This document shows positions 40,211-57,356 of a stretch of DNA of 64,000 nt, one piece after another. The first letter of the stretch is position 1, and every line of letters begins with the position of its first letter. Origin of the DNA: Piromyces finnis (taxonomy: Eukaryota; Neocallimastigomycota; Neocallimastigomycetes; Neocallimastigales; Neocallimastigaceae); the NCBI GenBank assembly GCA_002104945.1, contig MCFH01000004.1, forward strand, positions 579,001 through 643,000, written 5' to 3'. Made by a program: the position numbers and the translations under genes. The notes below the pieces were generated by a model. It did no database searches. It saw only the letters and a list, made by a program, of their open reading frames with translations, and was not told where the DNA came from.

Positions 40211-41099
40211 ACATAGATAAAATTAAAGCAATTAAAAAATAGTTATATTTTCTTTACATAAAAATACTAATAAATTTTAACTCTATTTCTTTGAACTTTT
40301 TGTCTACTTAATATATTATTATTTAAACAATAATAGTCATAATAACAATAATAATAATAATATAATATTTTATTAAATCATGATGCTTTATTTTTAATTA
40401 TTATTATAATTAAAAGATTGTATTTAAAAAAAAAAAAAAAAAAAAATTAGAAATACAGATAATATTAAAAAATATATAAATTTATTATTAGTTCTTCATC
40501 ATAATATTTATAAAATATATATTTTAAAAATAAAAATAAAAAAAAAAAAGTATAAGCCTATAACTTTTTTGTAAAATAAAAAAAAAAAAAAAAAAAATAT
40601 GCTAATTAATTAATATTGCTTTTTTTTTTTTAACCCATTTATTTAATATTCTTGAAAAAAAAAAAAAAAAGTTGTTAATGGTATAATACTATTTTCATTT
40701 TATTGTTAAATATAATAAAAATATATATTTAAATCATGGATATTGACCATATTTGATCTATAGATAATTTTTTTTTCCCTCTTAATTAGTAATGAAAATT
40801 TTATATTTTTTATTACTTATCACCACTATTTCTTATAAAAAAAAAAAAAAAAAAAAAGTCTTGATATATTATTAACTACCTCGAACATATCATTTGTTTT
40901 TTTTTTGTTTTTGTTTTTTTTTTTTTTTAGACTAAGAAGAGAATACACTTCTTCTTGTATTTATTTTGTGAAATTACATTATATTAGATGATAATACATA
41001 TTGATATAAATGAATAACAAATAAAAATAATAAAATATATTATATATAAATATAAAAGTTCAATAAATTCTGCAATTCGTATTGTGTGGAATGGTTCCC
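40211..41099. other. Intergenic spacer
   Basis: 3' flank of the WOPR gene, with several A and T runs of 15-20 nt. No gene seen. Confidence 0.6.
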
Positions 41100-41129
41100 T
41101 ACCTAATAAATTAAATGAAATAAAAAAAA

Positions 41130-41765
41130 AAAAAAAGTAACCTCAGGTAGGATAGTGTGATGTCCATTAAAATCTCCCTTGAACCTCCTAATGTTTTCGT
41201 TTGAAGAAATACAAACATTGAATCCTGTGTGTATGAAACATTAGGAATGTTCCTTCATCATATCAGTAAGATGTCGGTGCTCTTGATGACGTTAGGGTGT
41301 CATACGAAACCTATCAAAAAGTAGCTTCATTGAACTACTTACGATAAAGATTGTTTTAGTAAGAAAAGTCGCAAGACCCTCTACCTATGAAGCATGAGAC
41401 CCCAATGAACTTGTAAAGCGGTTCATTCAAATGCCTTTGTTCCGCCTTATTAATTTGTAGCTCATCCTAAAATTCCACCAAGAAGGAACATAAAACTATA
41501 GTTATAAATTGTTTTTTTCTTTACTTCCATTTCAGGGAGTAAGTAATGAATTGATGATTGTCTTTCTTGTGAAAAAGGGTAAAAAGATCGTCAAGAATGC
41601 AAAGTTCTGTATTTAGAAAATGTGCAGGACATTCTAAAATCCAATGATAAAAAAGATTGTTTATCCTATCCGCAACATGGACAGATACGAAGGTAGTCAG
41701 GTGTAACTCTATTACTGACAATAGCAGTTCTGATGAAAATAATTCCATCATCTTTTCATAACAAG
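41130..41765 (-). mobile_element. Decayed fragment of a non-LTR (LINE-type) retrotransposon, C-terminal part of reverse transcriptase ORF
   Basis: An island of markedly higher G+C in a 3.9-kb gene-free stretch. On the minus strand from about 41745 the reading TAIVSNRVTPDYLRICPCCG ends in a stop and resumes in another frame as FYHWILECPAHFLN. Together they form the CPxCG...HWILECP zinc-knuckle signature found after reverse transcriptase in LINE ORF2 proteins. Further fragments in mixed frames follow (LYKFIGVSCFIG, FLTKTIFIVSSS). Several stops and frame changes show that it is dead. No terminal repeats or poly(A) tail could be assigned. Typical length would be several kb, so this is a small remnant. 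Confidence 0.6.
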
Positions 41766-43121
41766 GAAAAAGAATAAATTTCTTAAAAACAATAATTTAA
41801 AATAAAAAAACCAAAAGAAAATTTTAACAAGTTATTGAACTTTTATTACAGGGTCAATCGAATTCTATAAAGATTTAGAGTAACAACACCATATTATTCC
41901 ATACATGCCTTTACATTTTTATTTTAACAATAACTAATATTTTAAACATCATTATTAAATGCTTTACTTACATCCTTAACTTATATATTATTAAATATTA
42001 TAATATTTATAAAATTCCCAATTTTACATTTATCATCAACTATATTAAAAATAATTTTCAATATTTTTAAATGACATAAAATCAAACTTTTACATTTTAA
42101 CACACTCTAAAACTTCACAATTCAATATTTTTTTAATTTTCTTTTATTTATTTATAAAAACTTCTTACATTTTATTTTTCATTATACATATATTATATTT
42201 AATATTAAAATAAAACCAGCCATATTTACCTATAAAATATTAAATAATATTTTAATTAGCTATTAAAACTCATTTCAAAATATATATTTATAAAATGTTT
42301 TTTAAATATTATTATTAATTTTCAGAATGGAAATTCATCTCATACTGTAATTCGAAATGAGCTGGGTTTAATAGCATAGTGTTTCATCATTTAAATTAAT
42401 AATAATATTTAATAAACATTTGGTATTTTGTTCACTAAATTTACCTTTTATTTATTATTACAGTTACTATATTTTAATTTTGGTTAATATCTACATTCCA
42501 CCAAAGTTAATCTAAATTATAAAAATACATCACTTTTAGTAAACCCATTAAGTTTTATAATATATAATATATTAATAAAATTTAATCATTTCAGAATGAA
42601 CATATACGATCTCATTAAAACCTTTGTTTTCGAAGAGCTGGGTTTAGAAAAAGCATGTATTTCATCATTTAATGATTAAATTTTAATTTCAAAAAATATT
42701 GATAATTACCTTTCTTCCATTTTTATGGATAATTTTAATTTTTATGTCAAATTCACAGTAAATATATAAATAATTATAGAATAATTTATATTATTACTGT
42801 AAATTTATTTGCTTTCGTCTAAATAAAAATTGAAACATCACATGGAAATTGAAATGTCACAGAGTGTATTAGACATAATACAAATTTTTGTTTGTTTCTA
42901 AATAAAATAATACTTTATAAAATAATAATATAAAATTAATATCCATATTTATATTTTATAATATTATTAAACGGTTATCTTTTATTGTCAGATACCGTCG
43001 TAGAAATGTTTAATCATTATTGAAAATTCAGTAATGCCATTATTTCTTTTTGTCATCACTAATAATTCTATTTTGTATAACTTTTAAAATTTCATTTTAG
43101 TACTTACATTACACCAATTTC
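41766..43121. other. Intergenic with diverged direct repeat
   Basis: Gene-free DNA with an imperfect duplicated segment at 42321-42395 and 42590-42675: both begin TTCAGAATG, share GAGCTGGGTTTA and end in TTTCATCATTTAA. Possibly the remains of a repeated element. Confidence 0.5.
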
Positions 43122-43229
43122 CCTCTTATATTTATAGTATAAAATTTCTCTCTAAATATAAATTTCATATATATTATTATTTAAATATATATTTATTTAC
43201 ATTATATTTTATACTATAAACGTAAGAGG
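43122..43229. repeat. MITE-like inverted repeat
   Basis: Left arm 43122-43145 and right arm 43206-43229 are inverted repeats of 24 bp matching at 22 positions, separated by 60 bp of A+T-rich DNA. The 108-bp unit looks like a small non-autonomous DNA transposon or a foldback element. No clear target-site duplication was found. Confidence 0.45.
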
Positions 43230-44065
43230 AGGAACAAAATAAACTCTAATTTTTACTTTTATTTATATAAAAATATTATGAATTGATTGGATATTTTTTT
43301 ATCAAAGTTTTGATTGGAAATATTTACTATTACATTTTAAATATCAAAATAAATTTAAAATTATTATGTCTGATACATTATATATTATGTATGTACATTA
43401 AATTAATGTTAAGCAAATGAATAAATATTATAAATAATAAAATGTTTTATTATTAAAAAGAAAGAAATATATTTATTTTTGATTTAATATTTATTTTTAT
43501 TATTATTTTATTTTCAGGTTATTTTTATCAATAAATAAAGCATAATAATAGTATAATGTTATTAATTTGAATTTATTTTTTCTTGTTTTTTTATATTTTG
43601 TTTTTTTTTTTTTAATTTGTGTTAATTTTTTTTTTATCTTATTGCTTAATGAAAAAATAAACTTACAAGTAATTTTTTTTTTTTTTAATATAAAAAAATT
43701 ATATTAAATATAGAATAAACAAAAAGATTATTAAATCTTTTATAATTAATATCATTGTTATGATTATTATATTAATATTTTAAGGATATAAATATATTGT
43801 TATTTTGCTGTTTCTGTACTTATTTAATTGTTAATATTAATTTTTTCGATATTGAATTTATATGATTTTTCGTTATAATATGCTATAATATTTGAGTTTA
43901 AATAATTATACATATTCAAATATTATTACTATTATAAACTAAGATTGTTACAATTAGTTCTTTTTATTTTACTTGCTTTTATTTTTTTAATTATATATTA
44001 TTTTTAATATATGTTTTTATATATGAATTATTGTTACTATTACTTTTAATTAAACTAAATTATAA
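43230..44065. other. Intergenic, 3' flank of first NDR kinase
   Basis: About 0.8 kb of T-rich DNA running up to the stop codon of the kinase gene. No gene seen. Confidence 0.6.
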
Positions 44066-46507
<2,442 letters not shown>

Positions 46508-47615
46508 TTTGATAAATTATATATTGAAATTGTTTTTAAAATGAAAATAAATGTATTCTTTTCAAATTAGCCTACTTTATATTTATTTATTCGTTTGTTT
46601 ATTTGTTTGTTTTCTTTTTCTATTTTTTTTTTTTTTATCTTTCCTTTACTAATTCTTAGATTTAATTTATATATATATATAAGGTTTTATTTACTTGCTT
46701 TTCTTTTTTTTTTCCTTTTATTTTTATTATTATTATAATTATTTATTTATTTACTTATTTTTCTTTGATATTATTGTTGGTTTTTATATTGACTTTTATT
46801 TAATTTACTGTTTTTACTAATTGTTTATTACTTGTTATTTTTATAAACTTTATATATAATTTTATATTTATAAAATTAAATTTCGTTTTCTTGTTTTTGT
46901 TTTCGTTATAAAAAAAATAAAATCTACATTTAATAAATAGAAATTGGGGTATATGCGTTTAATAATTGATTTTTAGAAATAATATACTATATAAAATTAT
47001 ATTTAACAGTTATAGTTATTATATACATATACATTTATATATATATATATATAAATACATTTTATATAATAATAATAAAAAGTAATAATGATAAAAAAAA
47101 AAAAAAGAAGAAAAGAAAGAAATTAGTACTTTTAATTATATATAAATGAGAAAATATATTTATCTAAATATATGCTTTCTTATTACCAAGATTTTAAATA
47201 AAATAATATAACATTTATACTTTAAAGAAAATATTTCATTATAATAATAAAAATAAACAAATTACCATTAATAATTATTTTGTTTAGTTGTTTTTCTTTT
47301 ACTTTTTTTATTATTGTTGTAGTTGTTAGTTGGTTGTTGTTGTTATTTAAATATATTTTGTTTATTTGTATTATTGGTAATTGTAACAAGTTTTTAAATT
47401 AGACAATTATTATAAATTAATAATATTTTATTTCAATTTTATTTTTGTTGCGATAATTTCTATTTTACAAATGTCATTTCATAATTAAAAATGAAATTAT
47501 GAAAGAGCAATATTAATATATATATATATTTATATTTATCTTCTGATTCTTTTCTCTTTCTAATTTAAACTATAATTATCAATAATATTCTTCAAGCAAA
47601 AAATATTTTAAAATA

Positions 47616-47648
<33 letters not shown>

Positions 47649-48861
47649 ATAATAATAATAATAATAATAATGTCTATTTATTATTCTTTTTTTATTTAAT
47701 AAAATTTTAATTATTATAATTATTATAAAATTAAATATGGATCATTTATCTTTTAAAAATAAATAAATTTCTAATTATTTAAAAAAAATATATTAAAATA
47801 AATTTTTATAATAGTATATAGGTTAGGTTATATGAGATTAGGGTAAATAAATCTTTTTAAAAATGTTTCCAATTAGCATAATTATGGATAATGGATATAA
47901 AAATGAAATTAAATAATATTTAATAATAGTCACTTGTTGTTATTAGTTGTCATGTCATTGTTGTAGATATCTATCAAGAGTTGTGTAAATGTTAGTAATT
48001 TAAAAAATAAGGATTTGTAAATTATTTTTTATTCTAAAATATATATTTTTCAAAGAAAAAAAACTTTTAATGAAAGAGTGAGCATTATTTAAATTTTTAC
48101 TATTAAAAAAAAAAAAAAAGACAAATAATAATGCCAAATAAGTTATCAAATAAAAAAAAATGAAAAAAAATGAAAAGGATAATAATTTTATTAAACTATA
48201 TTTTAATTTTTATAACTATAATTTTCAAGATTTATGCCTATTATATATATATATTTTAAAAATATTAGATTATTAAACTAAAAAAAATATTTTTATTATT
48301 GTATGTTTTATATGCTCAATATTTATTTATATATAAAACTAAAAATATTGTTAAAATTTTATTACACTATAAAATTATTTGAGCCAAAAAAGTTGTAATT
48401 AAATAGCAAGTTCTTTAATTTCGAAATTCTTTCTTATATTATGATGATGGTGGTGGTGGTAGTAGTTTATGAAAATATAATTAATAATTATAAATAGAAT
48501 TATTTATCAGTTCTAACCCTCAAACTTTATATTTAATTTTTAATAAAAATTTAATTTCCTTTCAATGATATATAGTAAAAAAAAAATATATAAATATAGA
48601 ATATTTATATATGTATTTTTTGATTAATATATTTGATTTTGATGAATTTTATTTATATATTTCGTATGTATCGTATATATTTATAGTATTTATTACAATA
48701 TTTATAATAAAATTTTCCTTTTCTTATATGTTATATATTATATTTTTTTTTATTTTTATTTTTATTTTTATTTTTTTTTTTATTATATAGATTTAATTAT
48801 TTTATTATATTTGTTTTAAGTTGAAAATTTATATAGTAGAATATTTATTATTCTTATTTTT
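46508..48861. other. Intergenic between tandem NDR kinase genes
   Basis: About 2.35 kb. It holds (AT)n near 47040, a TAA/AAT microsatellite at about 47620-47670 and a GGT run near 48450. No gene or relic of a third kinase copy was recognised. Confidence 0.55.
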
Positions 48862-51285
<2,424 letters not shown>

Positions 51286-52760
51286 TTAGATATTTATTTA
51301 TTATTATTATTATTATTTTTTTTTAATTTTAATAAAAAGTGGAATTTATATCCAAATGGTTAAGTACTACTGTTAAATTCCCCCCCTTGATTTATTGAAA
51401 TCAGGCTAACCTTTTTGAATGTTTGATAAAAACTTTTAAAATGCGTTTATATAAATATATGAATATTATTATAAAGTTAATGTTTATTATTATAAAGTAT
51501 TTTATTTTATGCTATTTAAGGAAAGATAAATAATTATTTTTTGGGTGTTTATTTATTTATTTAATTTAATTATTGTTCATTCATAATTATTGTCTTTATT
51601 TTTTCCAAATTGAGTACTATTTAAACATTATTATTCTTTTTCACTTTTTTTCTATTATTATTGTTATTTAATTTTTCCTTAAATTCATTTGATTACATTA
51701 TGATTAGTTTTTGCTTAATATTTATTCAAAATATAATATATAGATTGTAACACTACTATTATAATTATATTGTAAAAATTTCGAATTTAACTTTTTTTTT
51801 TTTTTTTTAACTTTTTATTTTATATGATATATATAATAACAAAATTATAGTCTTGACTACATATGTTATATTTATTGAAAACTTGTTTAAATGTGATGTT
51901 CATTTTTGTATATATATTTTTTATTAATAAAGTTTGTCAAATCCATTATTTATTTATATATTACTGATAATAAATTTTATAAACAATATATCCGATTTAA
52001 TTCTATTATGAGTTTATATTATATATACTGAAAGTATGTAAAAAGAAGGTTTATTTAATTATTATTATTAATTATTTAAAATAAATAATTACTTTTATAC
52101 TGTTTTTTTTTTTTAAATTTTTATCTTTATTCCCTTTTTTAAATTTCGTATTTACACTTTACTAAAATATTTTTATTTTATACTTTTTTTTTTTAAATAA
52201 TTTTAAAATATTTAATATACCTTAATAAAATTAATATATGCTAATATATAAAAATTAATATATATAAAAATTAAGGAAATATATTTAATAAAATGTTATT
52301 AAAGTATAATTTTTCTAAAAGTAATATTTCTTTATATATATTATATATATATCATTATAAATGAAAAGAAAAAAAAAAAAAAAGATAATAATTATATATA
52401 ATTTATATTTTTCATTGTTATTCATTTTAGAGTTTTTTTTCTTTTTTAAATATGATATTATGAATAAATAAATAAAAAAATATAGAAATCTATTTATGAT
52501 GATGCATTACTTAACCAAGGAAAAACAAAGAGTAGTACCTAAATTTTCTATTAGAAAATAAATATATTTAATTGATGGATTATTATTAATAAATTATTTT
52601 ATGTACGATATTATACACTGTTTGAAAAATGGGTACATTTATTATTAAATAAAATTTTTGTATCAATAAATAATCCTTATTATTATTATTATTATTATTA
52701 TTAATGATTAATAGAAAAAGGTAAAGCTATTTTTTATTTTGTTGAAATAAGATATTTATA
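51286..52760. other. Divergent intergenic region (NDR kinase / ASNSD1) with structured C-rich element
   Basis: About 1.5 kb between divergent genes. The only non-A+T-rich part is at 51338-51425, with seven consecutive C residues and two nested stems (described in the findings). A TTA microsatellite lies at about 52675-52705, close to the ASNSD1 start. Confidence 0.55.
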
Positions 52761-55635
52761 ATGTGTGGTATTTTATTTTGCTTAAGAAATTGCCAAATTT
52801 CACCCAAGGTATTTAATGAACAATTAATATGAAAATTATATAATTAATTATAATTTATGTGATTTTAAGCTCTTATTAAAATATATAAAAAAAGGAGGAT
52901 ATTTCAAATGAATGGAATTTATTAAAAGAAAAGATATCATCAAGAGGTAAGGATTCCTATTTTTAATCTATTTATTATTTCTACATTTATAATATATGTA
53001 CATAATTATGGATTTTGTTAAAGAAAAAAAAAGAAAGAAGAAAGGAATTAAAATCATTAATTTTATATTATAGGTCCGGATTCCACACTTTCAACAGATT
53101 TCAATTTGGAATTGAATAATAATTTAAATCATAATTCTTTCAATGCTTTATTTTATGATTCTGTTCTTCATATTCGTGGTATAGAAATAACAAAACAACC
53201 ATATACAGATTCAAATGGAAACATATTATGTTGGAATGGTGAAATTTATGATGGAATTAAGGTAAAAATTAAGTTAATTATATAATATTTTTTATAAAAT
53301 TTATTTTTTTAATTTCAAAAAGAAAGAAAAAAAAGTATGTTTTAATTGATAATAATATTAAATATGAATTATCTATGTATAAAAGGTTCCAGATGATACA
53401 AGTGATACTTTGATATTATCAAATAAATTAAATGAAATTAGTAAAGATACCGATGAACTTTTAATGAAAAAGAATTTTATAAACATTTTTGAGACAATTC
53501 AAGGAGAATGGGCATTTATATATTATCAAGTAATATATTTGAATAATATGCTTTTTTATTATATATATATATCTAAATTATTTATTAATATATTAATATA
53601 TCATTTTAATAAAAATAAAGAAAAACCAAAACTTATTATGGTTTGGAAGAGATTATCTCGGCAGACGATCTTTACTTTTGCATAAACCAATAAATGCCAA
53701 TGATAATCTTATTATTACATCTGTTGGTCAATTAGATAATAATTATAATAATGAGATTGTCAATGAAAAGGATGAAATTACTACAGTTAATAATGATGAA
53801 AATCATAACCAAAAAGAGATACCAAATGAATCAGAGGAAGTTACTAATGATTACTGGGAAGAAATAAAAGCAGATGGCATATATTGTTTAAATTTAAATG
53901 AATTTTCTATAGATAATGTAATATAAATTAATATAAAAATATTTTATTAATGCTATATAACCGCATCTTAATTTATGCTATATTTTATTATTATTCTATT
54001 TTTGTTTTATCTATTTTTTTTTTTTTTTTTTTTTCCAATATAGTTTGATAATGCTTTATCAAAATATAAATGGTCCATGGAAGATATTAGTGATTTACAC
54101 TTGGTAAATTTAAAAGTATACTTTATAACTATAGATGATGAAATAATTTATTAAGTTAAATATTTTTATCTATAAATAAAGAAAGCTCCATTTTCTTTAA
54201 TTAATACCTATATACCACAGGATCACGAGCTTTCTCAAATTGATCAATCAACAAATATACCAGTGATAAATGAACCAATACAAAAAGCAATTGATCAATT
54301 AGAAATTGTTTTAGGTGAAGCTGTCAGAAAACGTATGACAAATATTTTTGGAGAAAGGTATTTTTATTAATGTAATACATATTAGATTAGTATTATTAAA
54401 TAAATATTGTATTCATTTATTATGATATATATTTTAAATTAAATAATAGTTGCTCAGATAGTTCAAAAGTAGGATTATTATTTTCTGGTGGATTAGATTG
54501 TATGTGCTTGGCAGCTTTAGCTGATAGATATGTACCTAAAAATGAACCTATTGATTTATTAAATGTTAGTTTTGAAAATCCTCGTTTACAAAATATTAAA
54601 CAAAAAAAACAAGAACAATTAAATAATAATAAGAAAAAAAGAAAACTTGATCATAATAATCAAAAAAATGAAACCCTAATGGAAGAAGATTTAGATAAAG
54701 TATACGATGTTCCAGATCGTATAACTGGTAGAAAAGGTGTTGAAGAATTAAGGTATGCTTTAATTTAGTATTATTTATTTATTGTTATTAAAAAAAAAGG
54801 GAATATATTATACTATCAGTATATTCATTTAAAACTTTTTATATTTCTATTTAAATAATAGAAAAATATGTCCACATAGAAAATGGAATTTTGTTGAAAT
54901 TAATATTGAATACTCAGAAACTCAAAAGTATAGGAAACATATTATGGATTTACTTTGTCCTTTAACAACATTGATGGATTATAGTATTGGTATGTCATTT
55001 TGGTTTGCATCTCGTGGTAAAGGATTTATAAGAAAAGAGGATGGTCAAAAAATTAATTATCAAAGTAAAGCAAAGGTTTTATTAAGTGGTTTAGGTGCTG
55101 ATGAACAATTATGTGGTTATGGTAATGTATATTATGTATGACATAATGATAAATATGATATAATTTGAAAACTTTTTTTTTTTTTTATATTGTATAAATT
55201 ATATATTTTATATTATATTTTAATTTATACTAAATGTATATATTAATGAAATCAATAGGACGTCATCGTACCCATTTTAGAAATGGATCATGGAAGGGTT
55301 TAATTGAAGAAACTCAATTAGACATTTCTCGTATTTCGACAAGAAATCTTGGTCGTGATGATCGTATTATTTCTGATTTTGGTCGTGAAGTTCGTTTTCC
55401 ATATTTAGATGAACAAGTTATGTCATACTTAGGTCAATTACCAATACATCTTAAAGCTGACCTTCGTTATCCAAAGGGTGTTGGTGAAAAATTATTATTA
55501 CGCCATTTAGCTAGAAAGTTAAATTTACCAAGTTCAAGTATGGAACCTAAAAGAGCTGTTCAATTTGGTGCAAGAGCTGCTAAAATGGAACTTGGTTGTG
55601 GTAAAACTAAAGGAACAGAAAAATTAAAATATTAA
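52761..55635 (+). CDS. ASNSD1: Asparagine synthetase domain-containing protein 1 (ASNSD1)
   Basis: Class-II glutamine-amidotransferase plus asparagine-synthase-type domain protein; its cellular role is poorly defined. Exon 1 (52761-52808) begins MCGILFC with the N-terminal nucleophile Cys2. The amidotransferase part continues with VLHIRGIEITKQPY, CWNGEIYDG, GEWAFIYYQ and, after an intron ending in AAAG, LLWFGRDYLGRRSLLLHKP, all typical of ASNSD1. The synthetase half has LLFSGGLDCMCLAALADRYV (P-loop SGGxDS written SGGLDC), PIDLLNVSFENPR, LLSGLGADEQLCGYG, RDDRIISDFGREVRFPYLDE and KGVGEKLLLRHLARKLNL. It stops at 55635. The order and spacing fit ASNSD1 rather than AsnB/ASNS. Whether it makes asparagine is not shown. 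Confidence 0.93.
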
Positions 55636-56212
55636 AAAAAAAAACAAACTATATGATCTATTCTATCTGGTATTGTTTATTATAATTAATTATTTATTTT
55701 AATCTATTTTTTTATCCCCCCTTTTTTTTTTATCATCATTATTTATTCTATTAACAAAAATAATAAAAATTACATTATAGTTTTTAGTTTATTGTTTATT
55801 TCACTTTATTCAAAGAGATAATAAAAATAAAAATAATAACAAGTAAATAAAATTAGAAGTATTTTTTTTTTTATTTTTGTTTTATTTTATTTTTTAAATT
55901 TTATATTTAAAATCATGAATATATGCAAATAAAGAGTAGTAAATTAGATTGTATCGATCCAATATTTATATTAATATATTATAATAAATGTTATCTTTTT
56001 TTTTTATTTTTTTTTTTTTATTTTTTATACTATAATGTATATTTTCAAAGAAATTTTATAGTCATTTACTTTTATTCTTTCATATTTATTACTTGATAAA
56101 GAATTATATATATTTTTTAATTTTTTAATTTTTTTTATTTTAATTATATACTTTATCTATTAATATAATATAGATTATAAATTAAAATTTATAAAGTGGT
56201 TTTTTCTTTCTT

Positions 56213-56243
<31 letters not shown>

Positions 56244-56445
56244 GAATATGTATATATATTTTAAGTATAAGAATATTTCATTAATTTCATTATATTTTTT
56301 TATAATATTATAATTATTTTATTTTATTATTTTATTTTTTTTAAGATTATAAGTTTTAAATATCTATAAACTTAAATGATTTTTATTACAGCTTTTTTTT
56401 TTTTTTTTTTTTTTTTTAAGTTTGTTCGTATCTGGATATAAAAAT
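55636..56445. other. Intergenic, convergent 3' ends
   Basis: Spacer of about 0.8 kb between ASNSD1 and the small minus-strand gene. It contains T runs of more than 20 nt near 56220 and 56400 and no recognised gene. Confidence 0.6.
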
Positions 56446-57356
56446 TTACTTTTTGCTTTCTAATTTCTTTAATTCAGCTATGAAATCAGCACCAGTTGCT
56501 GTTATACCGGCTATTAAATTATTATTATTTAATAAAAATATATTTAATATATATTTTAATACATACTTATTTAAAATTTATATAATCTTTATATAATTTT
56601 CATACTTTTTGGAGATGCCCATGCGTGTGTAGCTCCCTTTGCCCAAGCATTTTCAGTACTATGATAAACAACTGGTTTTTCTATTTATAACATTCATAAT
56701 AGAAATATATTAATATAAATATATTTAAATATTTCTTTTTAGTAATAAACAATGGAATAATTACCTTCTTTTGAAATAGAACTATCATTAATCATATTAT
56801 TCATTTCTTTCCAATCTATATATAAGAGAATGTTATATTTGTAAATCAAAATGAATATTATGATTTTTATAATTATATACATTGAATTTATTAAATATTT
56901 TTATTTATTATTTTATTACTTTTGTTTAAATAGCTGCTAACTTCTGATCCATTAAATTTAAATTTATTATGATTTATGCTGTTATTATGATGATTATTAA
57001 AATTCATATTATTCCCATTGTTTCTTGCTGTATAAAGGTATCAAAGTTTTTTTTTTTTTTTTTTTTTTTTAACCAATATTAAATAAAATAAATATATTTA
57101 GATATTTGTAAAGAAATAATACTTGAAAAAAAATTTTTTTAAAAGCTAATAAGCAAAATATATATATGACATTTACGTATATTAAATTTTCTTCCTGATT
57201 TTCTGTTTTCATTTATATATAAATTACATTATTTAAATATATATATATATATAAATATTTAATATGTATAATTAATTTATAATTATTATTATTGCTGTTA
57301 TTATTGTTTAACTATTAATAAAAATAAACAAACCTTTTGTCATCACGGGAATTCAT
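56446..57356 (-). CDS. Small six-exon protein of unknown function
   Basis: Not recognised. Six short exons with good GT..AG borders join in frame to about 115 residues: MNSRDDK; RKSGRKFNI; an Asn/His-rich exon (NNHHNNSINHNKFKFNG); NWKEMNNMINDSSISK; EKPVVYHSTENAWAKGATHA then WASPK; and TGITATGADFIAELKKLE with the stop at 56446. No signal peptide or membrane helix. The C-terminal half, with three Trp and the AWAKG..HAWASP pattern, has the look of a short conserved interaction motif, followed by an amphipathic end. That six exons keep one frame in such A+T-rich DNA argues strongly for a real gene. Confidence 0.7.

Noticed and set aside
51343-51420. Possible tRNA gene (TCCAAATGGTTAAG resembles a D-arm; CTGTTAA resembles an Asn anticodon loop)
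   Set aside because: No paired anticodon stem, no T-arm GGTTCRAATCC and no acceptor stem; kept only as a structured-element finding.
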